The position numbers and the translations under genes are program-made. Below, one piece after another: positions 37,100 to 45,807 of a stretch of DNA of 64,000 nucleotides. This stretch comes from RBG-16-57-11 sp964503145 (GTDB lineage: Bacteria; Chloroflexota; Anaerolineae; Anaerolineales; UBA4823). The stretch's first letter is position 1, and every line of letters begins with the position of its first letter. The stretch spans positions 124,001 to 188,000 of the forward strand of contig CAZCYV010000003.1 in the NCBI GenBank assembly GCA_964503145.1, read 5' to 3'. Below the pieces are notes generated by a model. The model saw nothing but the letters and a program-made list of their open reading frames with translations, did no database searches and had not been told where the DNA came from.

Positions 37100-38749
37100 T
37101 TATATCTTCTCGGCTATCGGCTGAACTTCATCAAGCGCCGGCGCCTCAGACGGGGCGTTCACAACCAGCGGCTGGGCGCGCGCCCAGTCCCATAAGACCA
37201 ACAAAAACGCCGTCGCCAGACCAAGACCGACCGTCTTGACCAAATCCACCACCGGCCAGGTGAAGGGCGTGTAGCGCCGCAGATACCAGGGCAAAAACCA
37301 CAGCATGATCGAGCCAATCGCCAGGACGGCCCGACGCAGCCAGTTATCTGCCATACGCCGATGCTCGATCCACACCCAGGCCGATAGCGCGACCTGCAAT
37401 CCGGCGAACGCCGTGCGATAGCGCGGGTTATCCCACAGGTCTCCGCCAGCGCGGTAAGAAGCAATCAGGATCACCCCCCAGACGATCAGGGACAGGGCCA
37501 GGTTGAAGGCGCGATTCCGCCGAGAGCGCAGCGCCAGAATCGGCGCGTAGAGCGTCAGAGCCAGCAAGAAGGTCCATCCAATCGCACGCCAGATCGCCAC
37601 ACCATACCAGATGGGGGCGCTGCTGCCGGCGATCAGAGCAGCAGGTAAGAACGGTTGCACAACCCCGTAGATCACAATGGCGCTTATTTTGAGCCCCTCA
37701 GGCGCCCCTCGGAGCACTTTCTGCATCCAACCCGAGGCGTGGATGCTGATATATGCCTGCCACTTCGCCGTGTGGTTGATCCACCAACTTAACATTTCGA
37801 ACGGGTTGACCATGCCAGCAGGGGTGAACTGGCGCAGAACCAGATACAACCCAATGAAGACCAACACCAGCAATATCCCCAGGCCTATCCACAGACGGCG
37901 CTGACCAATGTGAATGCCCATGCGGGAGAAGCGCAGCACAACCGCCAGGAAGATCAACGAAGCCAAAGCCAGTAAAGCGACCGGGGGGGAAAACGGCAGA
38001 CAAAAGGCCAGTGGCAGCAATATCCAGGCCAGACCCGCCAGGGAGCGATCCCGTTCATACCGTAACAATCCATAAAAAGCGGCCACGATGAACGTCACCA
38101 GAAACGCCTCGCGCATCTGTGAACTGCCCAGCAAGATCGCTTCCGGGTATAACAGCATAATCCAGACAGCCAGGCGCGCTTCGAGGTCGCCCCAGGCCAG
38201 GCGGGCGAACGCCCAGACGAATGGCAGCGCCAGGGCGGAAACGATCGCCGCCAGGGTCAACGTCAAAAGGGGCATGTGATAAGGCGCAGGGAAATAGCGG
38301 TAGATAAAGGCGCTCAGAAAGAGCATCCCGCCATATTGATCGACCCGGCGGTTGTTGACAAAGGCCGCCGGCAGGGGGCGATCGCTGCTGGCCAATCTCC
38401 AGGCCAGGGTATCGCGGGCGTAAGCATCCGCCATGACGTAACCAGCCTTCTCCGCAGCCGTGCCATGCCCCCAGCGCGGCAGCGCCTTCAACCAGAACAC
38501 GCCCGCCGCCAGATGCAACAACGCCGCGCCAATCGTCAGCACGAGCAGCCAGTTGGGCAAACGTTCGCTGCGAAGCAGCCACCAAACCCCAATGAACAGA
38601 CCTGCCGACAGCAGCAAGAGAATCAAAAACGCCGACCAACCGTTAAAATTACGAAAACTGGCCGATACCCAGGCCAGGGCCAGGCTCAAGACCAACAGGG
38701 CAAATCCGCCCAGAAACATCAACAGCCATTTGTTCTTCAAAAGTTTCAA
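37100..38749 (-). CDS. Multi-membrane protein, possibly GT-C-like
   Basis: 549 residues from a TTG at 38749 with AGGA a few bases upstream; the next in-frame ATG is at 38719. Around 13 helices. A loop after the third helix contains DAYARDTLAWRLASS and NNRRVDQYGGML, an acidic-loop layout similar to GT39-type enzymes, followed by YPEAILLGSSQMREAFL, seen in bacterial membrane glycosyltransferase-like families. No C-terminal soluble domain is present. Function unproven; context (GT4, Wzx-like flippase) supports glycan assembly. Confidence 0.6.
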   Translation of the reverse strand: MKLLKNKWLLMFLGGFALLVLSLALAWVSASFRNFNGWSAFLILLLLSAGLFIGVWWLLRSERLPNWLLVLTIGAALLHLAAGVFWLKALPRWGHGTAAEKAGYVMADAYARDTLAWRLASSDRPLPAAFVNNRRVDQYGGMLFLSAFIYRYFPAPYHMPLLTLTLAAIVSALALPFVWAFARLAWGDLEARLAVWIMLLYPEAILLGSSQMREAFLVTFIVAAFYGLLRYERDRSLAGLAWILLPLAFCLPFSPPVALLALASLIFLAVVLRFSRMGIHIGQRRLWIGLGILLVLVFIGLYLVLRQFTPAGMVNPFEMLSWWINHTAKWQAYISIHASGWMQKVLRGAPEGLKISAIVIYGVVQPFLPAALIAGSSAPIWYGVAIWRAIGWTFLLALTLYAPILALRSRRNRAFNLALSLIVWGVILIASYRAGGDLWDNPRYRTAFAGLQVALSAWVWIEHRRMADNWLRRAVLAIGSIMLWFLPWYLRRYTPFTWPVVDLVKTVGLGLATAFLLVLWDWARAQPLVVNAPSEAPALDEVQPIAEKI

Positions 38750-38764
38750 CGCCTTCCTGAATTT

Positions 38765-39967
38765 TTATCGTTCTATCTTACCACCAGCCGAGAGCGATTC
38801 GGGTAGAATTTTTCTCGCCCTGGCCTCCCAGGTGTATTGTTGCGCGTCGCGTTGCGCTCGATCTGCCAGCCGTCGCCGCAGTCCCGGATCCGCAGCCAAC
38901 CGCTGAAGGGCAGCAGCCCAGGCATCAGGATCATCCCCCGGCAGCAGGATCGAATTCTCCGAGTTGAGCGCCTCCTGCAACACCGGCAGATCGCTCGAAA
39001 TGATCGGCCGCCCACTGGCCAGATACTCGAACAGTTTCATTGGGCTAAGGTAGCGGGCAATATCGCCGCCCGAGGAAGCCGCGACCTGCCGCTGATAGGG
39101 CATCAGCAACACGTCGCAGGCAGCCTGATAGCGCGGCAGTTCAGCATTGGGCACGAAGCCGGTCAACAACAGGTTGTGCAGCCGGGCAGATAAAGCGCTC
39201 TGTCGCAGGCGTTCCACATCTTCCGGCTCGCCCCCGACCACCAGGAAATTCATTTCTGGCAGACGCGCCGCAAGCGCCAGGAGCATCTCCACGCCGCGAC
39301 CGGCGTACAAGTGCCCGGTATAGCCTGCCGTGAAGCGTTCCACATGCAGCGCAGCGCGCCATTCCGCGCCTTCGCCCTGCGCCAGCGCCCGCCGCGCCGC
39401 CTCTGGCTGGGGCAACCCAGCATAGCGCTCCAGATCGACGCCGTCTGGAGCAATCACCACAAGCGGCGAGTCCACCGCCAAACCGAAGCGGACTTGTAAG
39501 TCGTTGAGCAACGCCTGGGTGATCACCACCAGGCGACGCGCCCCTGGGCCATTCAGGAACCAGCGTAAGAGCTGCGGCCCAAGGACGCCCTGCGGCAGGT
39601 CGTGGATTTCCAGGATCACAGGAAGGCCCAACTGGCTGGCAAGCGCAGCCGCCTGGGGCAGGCGCGTATAGATCAAATCGGCCTGCCAGCGGCGCGCCCG
39701 CTGCACGGCCCTCCAGCTAAAATCATAGCGCCGCAATCGAGGCGAGGCGAGTAACCACTCGACTGGAAAGGAAACTCGCAATCCATAGTGACTGGCCAGT
39801 TCATCCCAATTTCCGGCCCCCGGCGGCGACAGATTTCGGCCAGTTTTAGGGGCGAGCAAAAACACCTCATGCCCGATCTGCGCCAGCGCCTGGGTCATCT
39901 TCATCACTTGCAAGGTGTTGGCGCGGCGCGCAGGGATTTCAGTCGGAGCAATCACCGCGATCTTCAT
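38765..39967 (-). CDS. GT4-type glycosyltransferase
   Basis: 400 residues from the ATG at 39967, which overlaps the flippase stop by ATGA; the frame extending to 40033 lies inside that gene. Features: MKIAVIAPTEIPARRANTLQ, RLPQAAALASQLGLPVILEIHD, VIAPDGVDLERYAGL, AGYTGHLYAGRGVEMLLALA, RYLSPMKLFEYLASGRPIISSD. The final region is the GT4 donor-binding motif. It probably adds a sugar to the lipid-linked unit moved by the adjacent flippase. Confidence 0.9.
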   Translation of the reverse strand: MKIAVIAPTEIPARRANTLQVMKMTQALAQIGHEVFLLAPKTGRNLSPPGAGNWDELASHYGLRVSFPVEWLLASPRLRRYDFSWRAVQRARRWQADLIYTRLPQAAALASQLGLPVILEIHDLPQGVLGPQLLRWFLNGPGARRLVVITQALLNDLQVRFGLAVDSPLVVIAPDGVDLERYAGLPQPEAARRALAQGEGAEWRAALHVERFTAGYTGHLYAGRGVEMLLALAARLPEMNFLVVGGEPEDVERLRQSALSARLHNLLLTGFVPNAELPRYQAACDVLLMPYQRQVAASSGGDIARYLSPMKLFEYLASGRPIISSDLPVLQEALNSENSILLPGDDPDAWAAALQRLAADPGLRRRLADRAQRDAQQYTWEARARKILPESLSAGGKIER

Positions 39968-41277
39968 GCTGCATGGCTTTCTTTGGGTAGCAAAGCGTAC
40001 ACTTTCCACACAGTGATGAGTGTACCGATCCAATAGAAACCCACCAGCAGCGCCGCGCTGGCTAAGTAGCCATAGCGCGGCACCAGCAGTAAGATGCCCA
40101 CCATCTTTACTCCAGCCAATGCCAGGTTAACTTTGGCCGGGAAATCAGCCCGGCCCAACGCCAGGAGCGCCGAGCGCCGCCAGTAGAACGTATTGGCCGC
40201 CAGATAACCGAGCAACACGATCAGCAGCGCTGGATAGGCGGGCAAGAACTGCGGCGTATAGAGCCAACCGATCAATGGCTGACCAAAGATGAGCAAGAAA
40301 ATCGCTGCCGCCAGGGTGTAACCTCCAGCCAGCCAGGCGCCCTGGCGCAGCAGTTGGCGCATGGCTCCCCATTCCTGGCGCGCCGCCTGGCGCGAAAGCT
40401 CCGGGTAGGTCGCCTGTGGCAGCGGGCTGACCGGCATTTGCACCAGGTTAGATATCGTCAACGCCAGACGATAAAACCCCGTCTCAACCGGGTTACGAAA
40501 CAGAGAAACCCATAAAAGTTCGCTGTCTTTGGTGATCAGACTGACCGAAGCGCTGATATTCGTGCTGACCGCGAAACGCGCCAGTTCAGGCAAGCGCGCT
40601 CTCAACGGTTGGATCGAGGCGCGCCACCAGCTGCTGCCCCAACGGCGGCCGGCCTCGACCACCGCCAGCCAGGACAACCCCAACGCGCCGACGGTCTTAC
40701 CGACCAGATAAGCCAGCAAGACCCCCTCCAGGCCCCCCTGCAACCCATAGACCAACGCGACCAGCGCCAGTGTGACCCCACTGCCGACCAATCCCCAGAG
40801 AGCAATGGGGCGAAACCGGTCGAATATCTGCAGCAGACCGGTCGAGCTTTCGGCGATCAGATTGGCCAGGACGACCAGTCCATAGACCACGAAAAGGTCG
40901 GCTAGGGCGGCATCCTTGGCCAGGTAGGTGGCTGCCAGCGGCGCCAACAACAATAACAGGACAAACGCCACAATGGAGGCGCCCATCTCGACCAGCGCCG
41001 CCAGCTTGAACACCGCCGCGGCCTGCGGCTCCTCGCCTGCTTCGGTGTACTCGCCTACAAACTTGATCACCAACTCGCCCATGCGGAAGGAGATCAGGTT
41101 GTTCACCGTGCCGGTGAACAGGGTAATCACCCCCACAAGGCCATAACCCTGTACGCCCAGCAAGCGCGCCACCAGGATGCCTTGCAGCATGCCCAGGCCG
41201 GCAGACACGCCGGTGGTGCTGAACAGGTAACCCGAATTCTTGATGACGCGCCGCAGGAGCGGATTTTTGAGCATCAC
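39964..41277 (-). CDS. Wzx-like polysaccharide/oligosaccharide flippase
   Basis: About 437 residues (GTG at 41277, or ATG one codon later). It has 12-14 membrane helices in the MATE/PST order: SGYLFSTTGVSAGLGMLQGILVAR at the N-terminus, YGLVGVITLFTGTVNNLISFRMGE and a central ISASVSLITKDSELLWVSLF. Members flip undecaprenyl-linked repeat units. Its presence in addition to the Wzm/Wzt ABC exporter in region 1 means two different export routes are encoded here, presumably for two different glycans. Confidence 0.88.
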   Translation of the reverse strand: MMLKNPLLRRVIKNSGYLFSTTGVSAGLGMLQGILVARLLGVQGYGLVGVITLFTGTVNNLISFRMGELVIKFVGEYTEAGEEPQAAAVFKLAALVEMGASIVAFVLLLLLAPLAATYLAKDAALADLFVVYGLVVLANLIAESSTGLLQIFDRFRPIALWGLVGSGVTLALVALVYGLQGGLEGVLLAYLVGKTVGALGLSWLAVVEAGRRWGSSWWRASIQPLRARLPELARFAVSTNISASVSLITKDSELLWVSLFRNPVETGFYRLALTISNLVQMPVSPLPQATYPELSRQAARQEWGAMRQLLRQGAWLAGGYTLAAAIFLLIFGQPLIGWLYTPQFLPAYPALLIVLLGYLAANTFYWRRSALLALGRADFPAKVNLALAGVKMVGILLLVPRYGYLASAALLVGFYWIGTLITVWKVYALLPKESHAA

Positions 41278-41304
41278 ATTTGGGGCGATGGGCGCAGCAG
41301 GGGA

Positions 41305-42294
41305 TCAGCCCGTGTCCACCATTCGGGCCCAATCGCGCTCAGCGTTGTACCATTCGACCAGGCGCGAAACCCCCTGGAGCAGGCTTACCCTCGGCTCCCA
41401 ACCCAGAAGGTTTTTTGCCTTTTCGATATTCGCCCAATTTGCCAGCATGTCGGCAGGGTTGGCGGGCAGGAACTGGATCTGCGCCTTCTTGCCGATCAAC
41501 TCTTCGAGCAGGTTGATCAGCTCGTTGATCGTGATGGTCTCATGCCCGCCCAGGTTGATGATCTCATAACCCAATGGCTTCAAACCCAGGATGGTACCGC
41601 GAGCGATATCATCGACGTAAGTGAAGCCGCGCGACTGTGTACCGTCGCCGTTCAGACGCACCGGTCGGCCTTCGCTGATCCATTGCGTAAAGCGGAACAT
41701 GGACATATCCGGCCGACCGGCGGGTCCGTACACCGTGAAATAACGGAAGACCGTCACATCGATGTCGTAGAGAAAGTGATAAGCGTGGCAAAGCGCCTCA
41801 GCCCCCTTCTTGCTGGCGGCGTAGGGCTGCAAGGGGCGGTCGCTGCTGGCCTCTTCTGGCGTCGGCAAGGGCGGATCGGCGCCATAGATGCTGGAAGTCG
41901 AAGCGAGGATGAACTTGGGGATCTGCCAGCGGCGACAAAGCTCCAACAAATTGAGTGTGCCGGTCACGTTGGTTTCAACATACACCCACGGGTTCTCCAC
42001 CGACTGGCGAACGCCCGCCCGCGCCGCCAGGTTGATCACCCCGTCCAGGGCTGCCGCCTGTAGCTGCTCGGCCAACTGAGCGCTCTCCAGGGCGCGGCGG
42101 TCGCTGATATCCAACTGGTGAAAGGTGAAATCTGGGCGCCCCAACAGGCGGTTTAGCCGCCAGTACTTGATCCGCACATCATAGGCATCGTTCAGGTTGT
42201 CGATGCCGATGACGCGGTCGCCGGCATCCATCAGCAGCTCTGCCACGCGCGAGCCGATAAAACCGGCAGCCCCGGTCACCAGGTAGTTTGCCAT
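41305..42294 (-). CDS. NAD-dependent UDP-sugar 4-epimerase (UDP-glucuronate epimerase-like)
   Basis: 329 residues, extended SDR. YLVTGAAGFIGSRVAELL binds NAD; LAARAGVRQSVENPW is the characteristic segment of UDP-glucuronate and UDP-GlcNAcA 4-epimerases; STSSIYG and YAASKKGAE supply the catalytic Ser/Tyr/Lys; RYFTVYGPAGRPDMSMF and FTYVDDIARG follow. It would interconvert gluco and galacto forms of a uronic-acid UDP sugar. The dehydrogenase upstream would supply the substrate, so the pair predicts an acidic galacturonate-type residue. Confidence 0.9.
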   Translation of the reverse strand: MANYLVTGAAGFIGSRVAELLMDAGDRVIGIDNLNDAYDVRIKYWRLNRLLGRPDFTFHQLDISDRRALESAQLAEQLQAAALDGVINLAARAGVRQSVENPWVYVETNVTGTLNLLELCRRWQIPKFILASTSSIYGADPPLPTPEEASSDRPLQPYAASKKGAEALCHAYHFLYDIDVTVFRYFTVYGPAGRPDMSMFRFTQWISEGRPVRLNGDGTQSRGFTYVDDIARGTILGLKPLGYEIINLGGHETITINELINLLEELIGKKAQIQFLPANPADMLANWANIEKAKNLLGWEPRVSLLQGVSRLVEWYNAERDWARMVDTG

Positions 42295-42316
42295 TTCGCC
42301 CTTTCTTCGACCTCTG

Positions 42317-43639
42317 CTACAAGCGCACCACTTTCGGGTTGTTCTTTCCGCTGGCGCCCAGCGCGTTGCGGGTGTCCACGATCAGCTTCGCTTCGCGCAA
42401 GATCGCCGGATAATCATAAACCTTATGGTTGGTGACGATGACGACGCAATCCGCCTGGCGGACGGCTTCCATCAGGTCGGGAACGCTGTGCATCAGGCGG
42501 CCCTCATGCCGGATGGCAGGGATATAAGGATCGTGATAATCCACTCTAGCGCCTTTATGCTCCAGCAAGCCGATCACATCCAGCGCAGGCGACTCGCGCA
42601 GATCGTCGATATCTGGCTTATAGGCTGCGCCCAACACCAGCACATGGCTGCCCTTGATCGGCTTGCCGTATTCGTTCAAACCGTCCTGCACCTTACCTAC
42701 CACGTAGCGCGGCATGTTGGTGTTGATTTCGGAGGCCAGCTCGATGAAGCGGGCGGTGTAGTTCAGGGCGCGCAATTTCCAGGATAGATAGAGCGGATCG
42801 ATGGGGATACAATGTCCGCCCAGGCCCGGCCCAGGGGTGAACTTCATAAAGCCGAACGGTTTGGTCGCCGCGGCATCGATCACCTCCCATACATCGACGC
42901 CCAACCGATCGCACATCAGCGCCATCTCGTTGACCAGGCCAATGTTGATCATGCGGAAGGTATTTTCCAACAATTTGGCCATCTCGGCGACCTCCGCCGA
43001 AGAGACCGGCACGACCGTCTGCAACGCCTGGCTATACCAGGCCGCGGAGACCTCGCTGCAGTCTTGGGTGATGCCGCCGATGACCTTGGGAGTGTTGAGG
43101 GTCGTCCAGTCCTGGCGGCCGGGATCCACCCGCTCTGGCGAGAAGGCCAGGAAGAAATCCTTGCCGACCGTCAGGCCTTTCTCTTCTCCCAGCTTAGGCA
43201 GCAGCACCTCGCGAGTCGTGCCCGGGTAGGTGGTCGATTCGAGCACCACGACCATGCCGGGATGCATATATTTGGCCAGTTCCTCGGTGGCGCTCAGGAT
43301 GAACGAAAGGTCGGGGTCGCCCGTCTTGCGCAGCGGAGTAGGAACGCAGATGCTGACTGCATCGGCCTGGCCGAGGACCGAAAAATCAGTCGTCGCATGC
43401 AGTTTGCCCGCCGCCACCAGGCGAGCCACCTGTTCGGTAGGCACGTCCTGAATGTGGCTGACGCCGTTGCGGATCGAGTCCACCTTGCTCTGATCGGGAT
43501 CGATCCCCGTCACATCGAAACCGGCGTCGGCAAACACCACCGCCAGCGGCAGCCCCACATAGCCCAGTCCCAGGATGGCAACCCGGGCAGATCGATTTTG
43601 GAGCTGTTCTAAAAGAAATTGTTTCGTTGAGTTCATCAT
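42317..43639 (-). CDS. UDP-N-acetylhexosamine 6-dehydrogenase (WbpA/WecC-type)
   Basis: 440 residues of the UDP-glucose/GDP-mannose dehydrogenase family. ARVAILGLGYVGLPLAVVF binds NAD, CVPTPLRKTGDPDLSFI is typical of UDP-GlcNAc or UDP-ManNAc 6-dehydrogenases, AFSPERVDPG follows, and the catalytic cysteine is in GPGLGGHCIPIDP. It oxidises C6 of the nucleotide sugar to a uronic acid. It overlaps the sulfotransferase upstream by ATGA and is followed by the epimerase. Whether the substrate is UDP-GlcNAc or UDP-ManNAc is not resolved. Confidence 0.92.
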   Translation of the reverse strand: MMNSTKQFLLEQLQNRSARVAILGLGYVGLPLAVVFADAGFDVTGIDPDQSKVDSIRNGVSHIQDVPTEQVARLVAAGKLHATTDFSVLGQADAVSICVPTPLRKTGDPDLSFILSATEELAKYMHPGMVVVLESTTYPGTTREVLLPKLGEEKGLTVGKDFFLAFSPERVDPGRQDWTTLNTPKVIGGITQDCSEVSAAWYSQALQTVVPVSSAEVAEMAKLLENTFRMINIGLVNEMALMCDRLGVDVWEVIDAAATKPFGFMKFTPGPGLGGHCIPIDPLYLSWKLRALNYTARFIELASEINTNMPRYVVGKVQDGLNEYGKPIKGSHVLVLGAAYKPDIDDLRESPALDVIGLLEHKGARVDYHDPYIPAIRHEGRLMHSVPDLMEAVRQADCVVIVTNHKVYDYPAILREAKLIVDTRNALGASGKNNPKVVRL

Positions 43640-44601
43640 ATTTGGTCCTGTTCAGCTTGGTTTGGATGAGGCGCATCGGATATGGATGCAACCTTCAAAA
43701 ATGCAACTTCCAGATCCTGAGTATATCCAAAATAAGGATCCAATTCTGCGTACATTCTCCTGTTCAGCGCTTCGACTTCTTCAGCGCTCAGGTAATCCAC
43801 ATAGCCTTTGGTCTTTCCTTTGCGAGTTTTATAACTTTCCTGGTCAGTCAAATTGGCGGGCTTAAGCATACCACTGTGAAAACGCCCCTCCGCTTCCATT
43901 TTTCTCATGTTGTCGAATGAAGCAAAGCTCACCGCTTCATCGATGACTTCCTGCGAGATCGCCCGAAGGCCAAGGAAATCCAGCACCCGGCGCAACTCCG
44001 CCCCAGGATTGGCTTTCATATCTTCATAGCGCACCAACAAGAAACCCTGGGGGAGGTGGCGGTTCTGCGCCCAGATATTATAGTACCTGAGCAGGGTTTC
44101 AAAGCCGCCCCGTGGCTGATAGATGAATTCCTGCAGGCTGCCTTCGAAAGTTGCGCTGCGCTGCTCATAAGGATTGTCCCCAAACAGGCGGCCGCGGTTC
44201 TTCATCTCGAAATAGCTGGAGACGATCACGTCTCTGGGATCGCGGACCAGGAAAATAACCTTCTTTTCACGATAACGGCTTTTGTCTGTTTCCAATTCTT
44301 CAGGCGCGCGCAACATCGGGCGGTTGTCGTGGATTACCCTCACCCGCGGCACTTGCGGATGATAGCGCCGATTGGAGCGGATGAAAAGCACCTCCTCAGT
44401 CTCCGGCAGGTGGAAATGCTGACTGATCGCCCGGCCGATCATCAACCGCAGCCAGGTTCTACCACACTTGGGGTAGGAGATGAGATAGACATCGGTGTTG
44501 CGATGGGCATACCAGCGCAGCAGACGGTCCGGCAACATAGAGCGCAATCCAGCCCGCAGTGAAGCCGGTAATCTGTCATACAGAATCCGGATCGGGTTCA
44601 T
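43636..44601 (-). CDS. PAPS-dependent sulfotransferase
   Basis: 321 residues of the Sulfotransfer_1 type. DVYLISYPKCGRTWLRLMIG near residues 36-55 is a canonical phosphosulfate loop, and FLVRDPRDVIVSSYFEMKNR near residue 130 is the 3'-phosphate motif. RKGKTKGYVDYLSAEE near the end corresponds to the conserved RKGxxGDW-like region. It is translationally coupled to the nucleotide-sugar dehydrogenase, suggesting sulfation of the uronic-acid-containing glycan. It is the fourth sulfotransferase gene in the window. Confidence 0.92.
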   Translation of the reverse strand: MNPIRILYDRLPASLRAGLRSMLPDRLLRWYAHRNTDVYLISYPKCGRTWLRLMIGRAISQHFHLPETEEVLFIRSNRRYHPQVPRVRVIHDNRPMLRAPEELETDKSRYREKKVIFLVRDPRDVIVSSYFEMKNRGRLFGDNPYEQRSATFEGSLQEFIYQPRGGFETLLRYYNIWAQNRHLPQGFLLVRYEDMKANPGAELRRVLDFLGLRAISQEVIDEAVSFASFDNMRKMEAEGRFHSGMLKPANLTDQESYKTRKGKTKGYVDYLSAEEVEALNRRMYAELDPYFGYTQDLEVAFLKVASISDAPHPNQAEQDQI

Positions 44602-44608
44602 CTTGGGT

Positions 44609-45244
44609 TCAGAACAGACTGAGTTGTTTTGGCTCCTTTTTTACTTCGGGAGCAGTTTCTGGAGGCGGTTCTGGCGCCTGCGCAGCCTGGGCGATCAGCT
44701 CTGGCAGCCGAGCGAAATCCTGTTCGATGATGGGTTTTAAGGATTGCTGATGCAACGCAGCCGCCGGGTGGTACATGGCAATCACTATTCGCCCCTTTAC
44801 TTTCACCGCCTGGCCATGGACGCTGCTGATCTTGGCGTTGGGCATAAAGTTAGCCATAGAGAAACGCCCCAGGGTGACGATCACTTTTGGGTTGATGGCG
44901 TTGATCTGGCGCTCCAGATAGGGGCGGCAGGCGTCCAATTCCTCCGGCATCGGATCGCGATTGCCCGGCGGGCGGCACTTGACCACGTTGGCGATGAACA
45001 CCTGGGAGCGCTTCAGGTTAATCTTGGCCAGCAATTCATCCAGATATTTACCCGCTGCGCCTACGAAAGGCCGGCCCTGTTCGTTTTCGTGAAAGCCAGG
45101 GCCTTCGCCAATGAACATGATCTCGGCATTGGACGGACCCTCACCAGGTACAGCCAGCTTACGTGAATGATGCAAGGGGCATTTGGTGCATCCGGAAACT
45201 TCCTGGGCAATTCGCTTTAGCTCATCATCGGCCATCATGATCAT
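44609..45244 (-). CDS. udg: Type-4 (Fe-S) uracil-DNA glycosylase
   Basis: 211 residues. Four cysteines at 19, 22, 90 and 106 (CTKCPL, KCRPPGNR, ACRPYL) match the 4Fe-4S ligands of family-4 UDG; GEGPGFHENEQGRPFVG is motif 1 and MYHPAAALH is motif 2. It removes uracil from deaminated DNA. A proline- and lysine-rich tail (about 188-206) ends in QLSLF, a classic bacterial sliding-clamp-binding pentapeptide, at the extreme C-terminus. It overlaps the RimI gene by ATGA. Confidence 0.95.
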   Translation of the reverse strand: MIMMADDELKRIAQEVSGCTKCPLHHSRKLAVPGEGPSNAEIMFIGEGPGFHENEQGRPFVGAAGKYLDELLAKINLKRSQVFIANVVKCRPPGNRDPMPEELDACRPYLERQINAINPKVIVTLGRFSMANFMPNAKISSVHGQAVKVKGRIVIAMYHPAAALHQQSLKPIIEQDFARLPELIAQAAQAPEPPPETAPEVKKEPKQLSLF

Positions 45245-45807
45245 TCTCCTGGACTTTGTTTGGACCGCTCAGCGCTCGCCTTCCAGCCGCCATCTTTCAA
45301 CCACTGTAAGTAATCTTGATCCAGCTTGTGAGCGGTCATGATCAACGCATCTTCAAAGTTATCACGGTAATAGCGTGGGCGCACACCGGCCACCTGGAAA
45401 CGAAATCTCTGGTACAAATGCTGAGCGATCAGGTTGCGAGCGCGCACTTCCAGGGTAGCGCTGCGCATGCCCCTTTCGATGGAGTCGATCAAAGCCACAC
45501 AGAGCAACTCTCCAGCAATGCCCCGGCCGCGATATTCGGGATGAACTGCGATGGTCGCGATGTGCGCCTCATCTACCACCAGCCAGACGACCACCATGCC
45601 GACCACACGCTGCGTACCATCAGGCTCGTGCGCCTCGGCCACCCACAAGAGAGAATTCGGGTTATCCAGCAACTCGTACCGATAAGCGCTTTCCGGCCAG
45701 GGCATCGTAAAGGAAATCTTATCGATGGCGTGCACCTGTTCCAGATCGTCCGCCTGCATGCGGCGAATCAAGATAGTCGTATCATCCACCTGCAAAGATA
45801 TGCTCAT
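45241..45807 (-). CDS. rimI: RimI-like protein N-acetyltransferase
   Basis: 188 residues from the ATG at 45807, which overlaps the tsaB stop. The GNAT core has IRRMQADDLEQVHAID, TMPWPESAYRYELL, IATIAVHPEYRGRGIAGELL (acetyl-CoA loop) and ARNLIAQHLYQRFRFQ. RimI acetylates the N-terminus of ribosomal protein S18 in E. coli, and rimI commonly follows tsaB, as here. The frame extending to 45882 is inside tsaB. Confidence 0.92.
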   Translation of the reverse strand: MSISLQVDDTTILIRRMQADDLEQVHAIDKISFTMPWPESAYRYELLDNPNSLLWVAEAHEPDGTQRVVGMVVVWLVVDEAHIATIAVHPEYRGRGIAGELLCVALIDSIERGMRSATLEVRARNLIAQHLYQRFRFQVAGVRPRYYRDNFEDALIMTAHKLDQDYLQWLKDGGWKASAERSKQSPGE

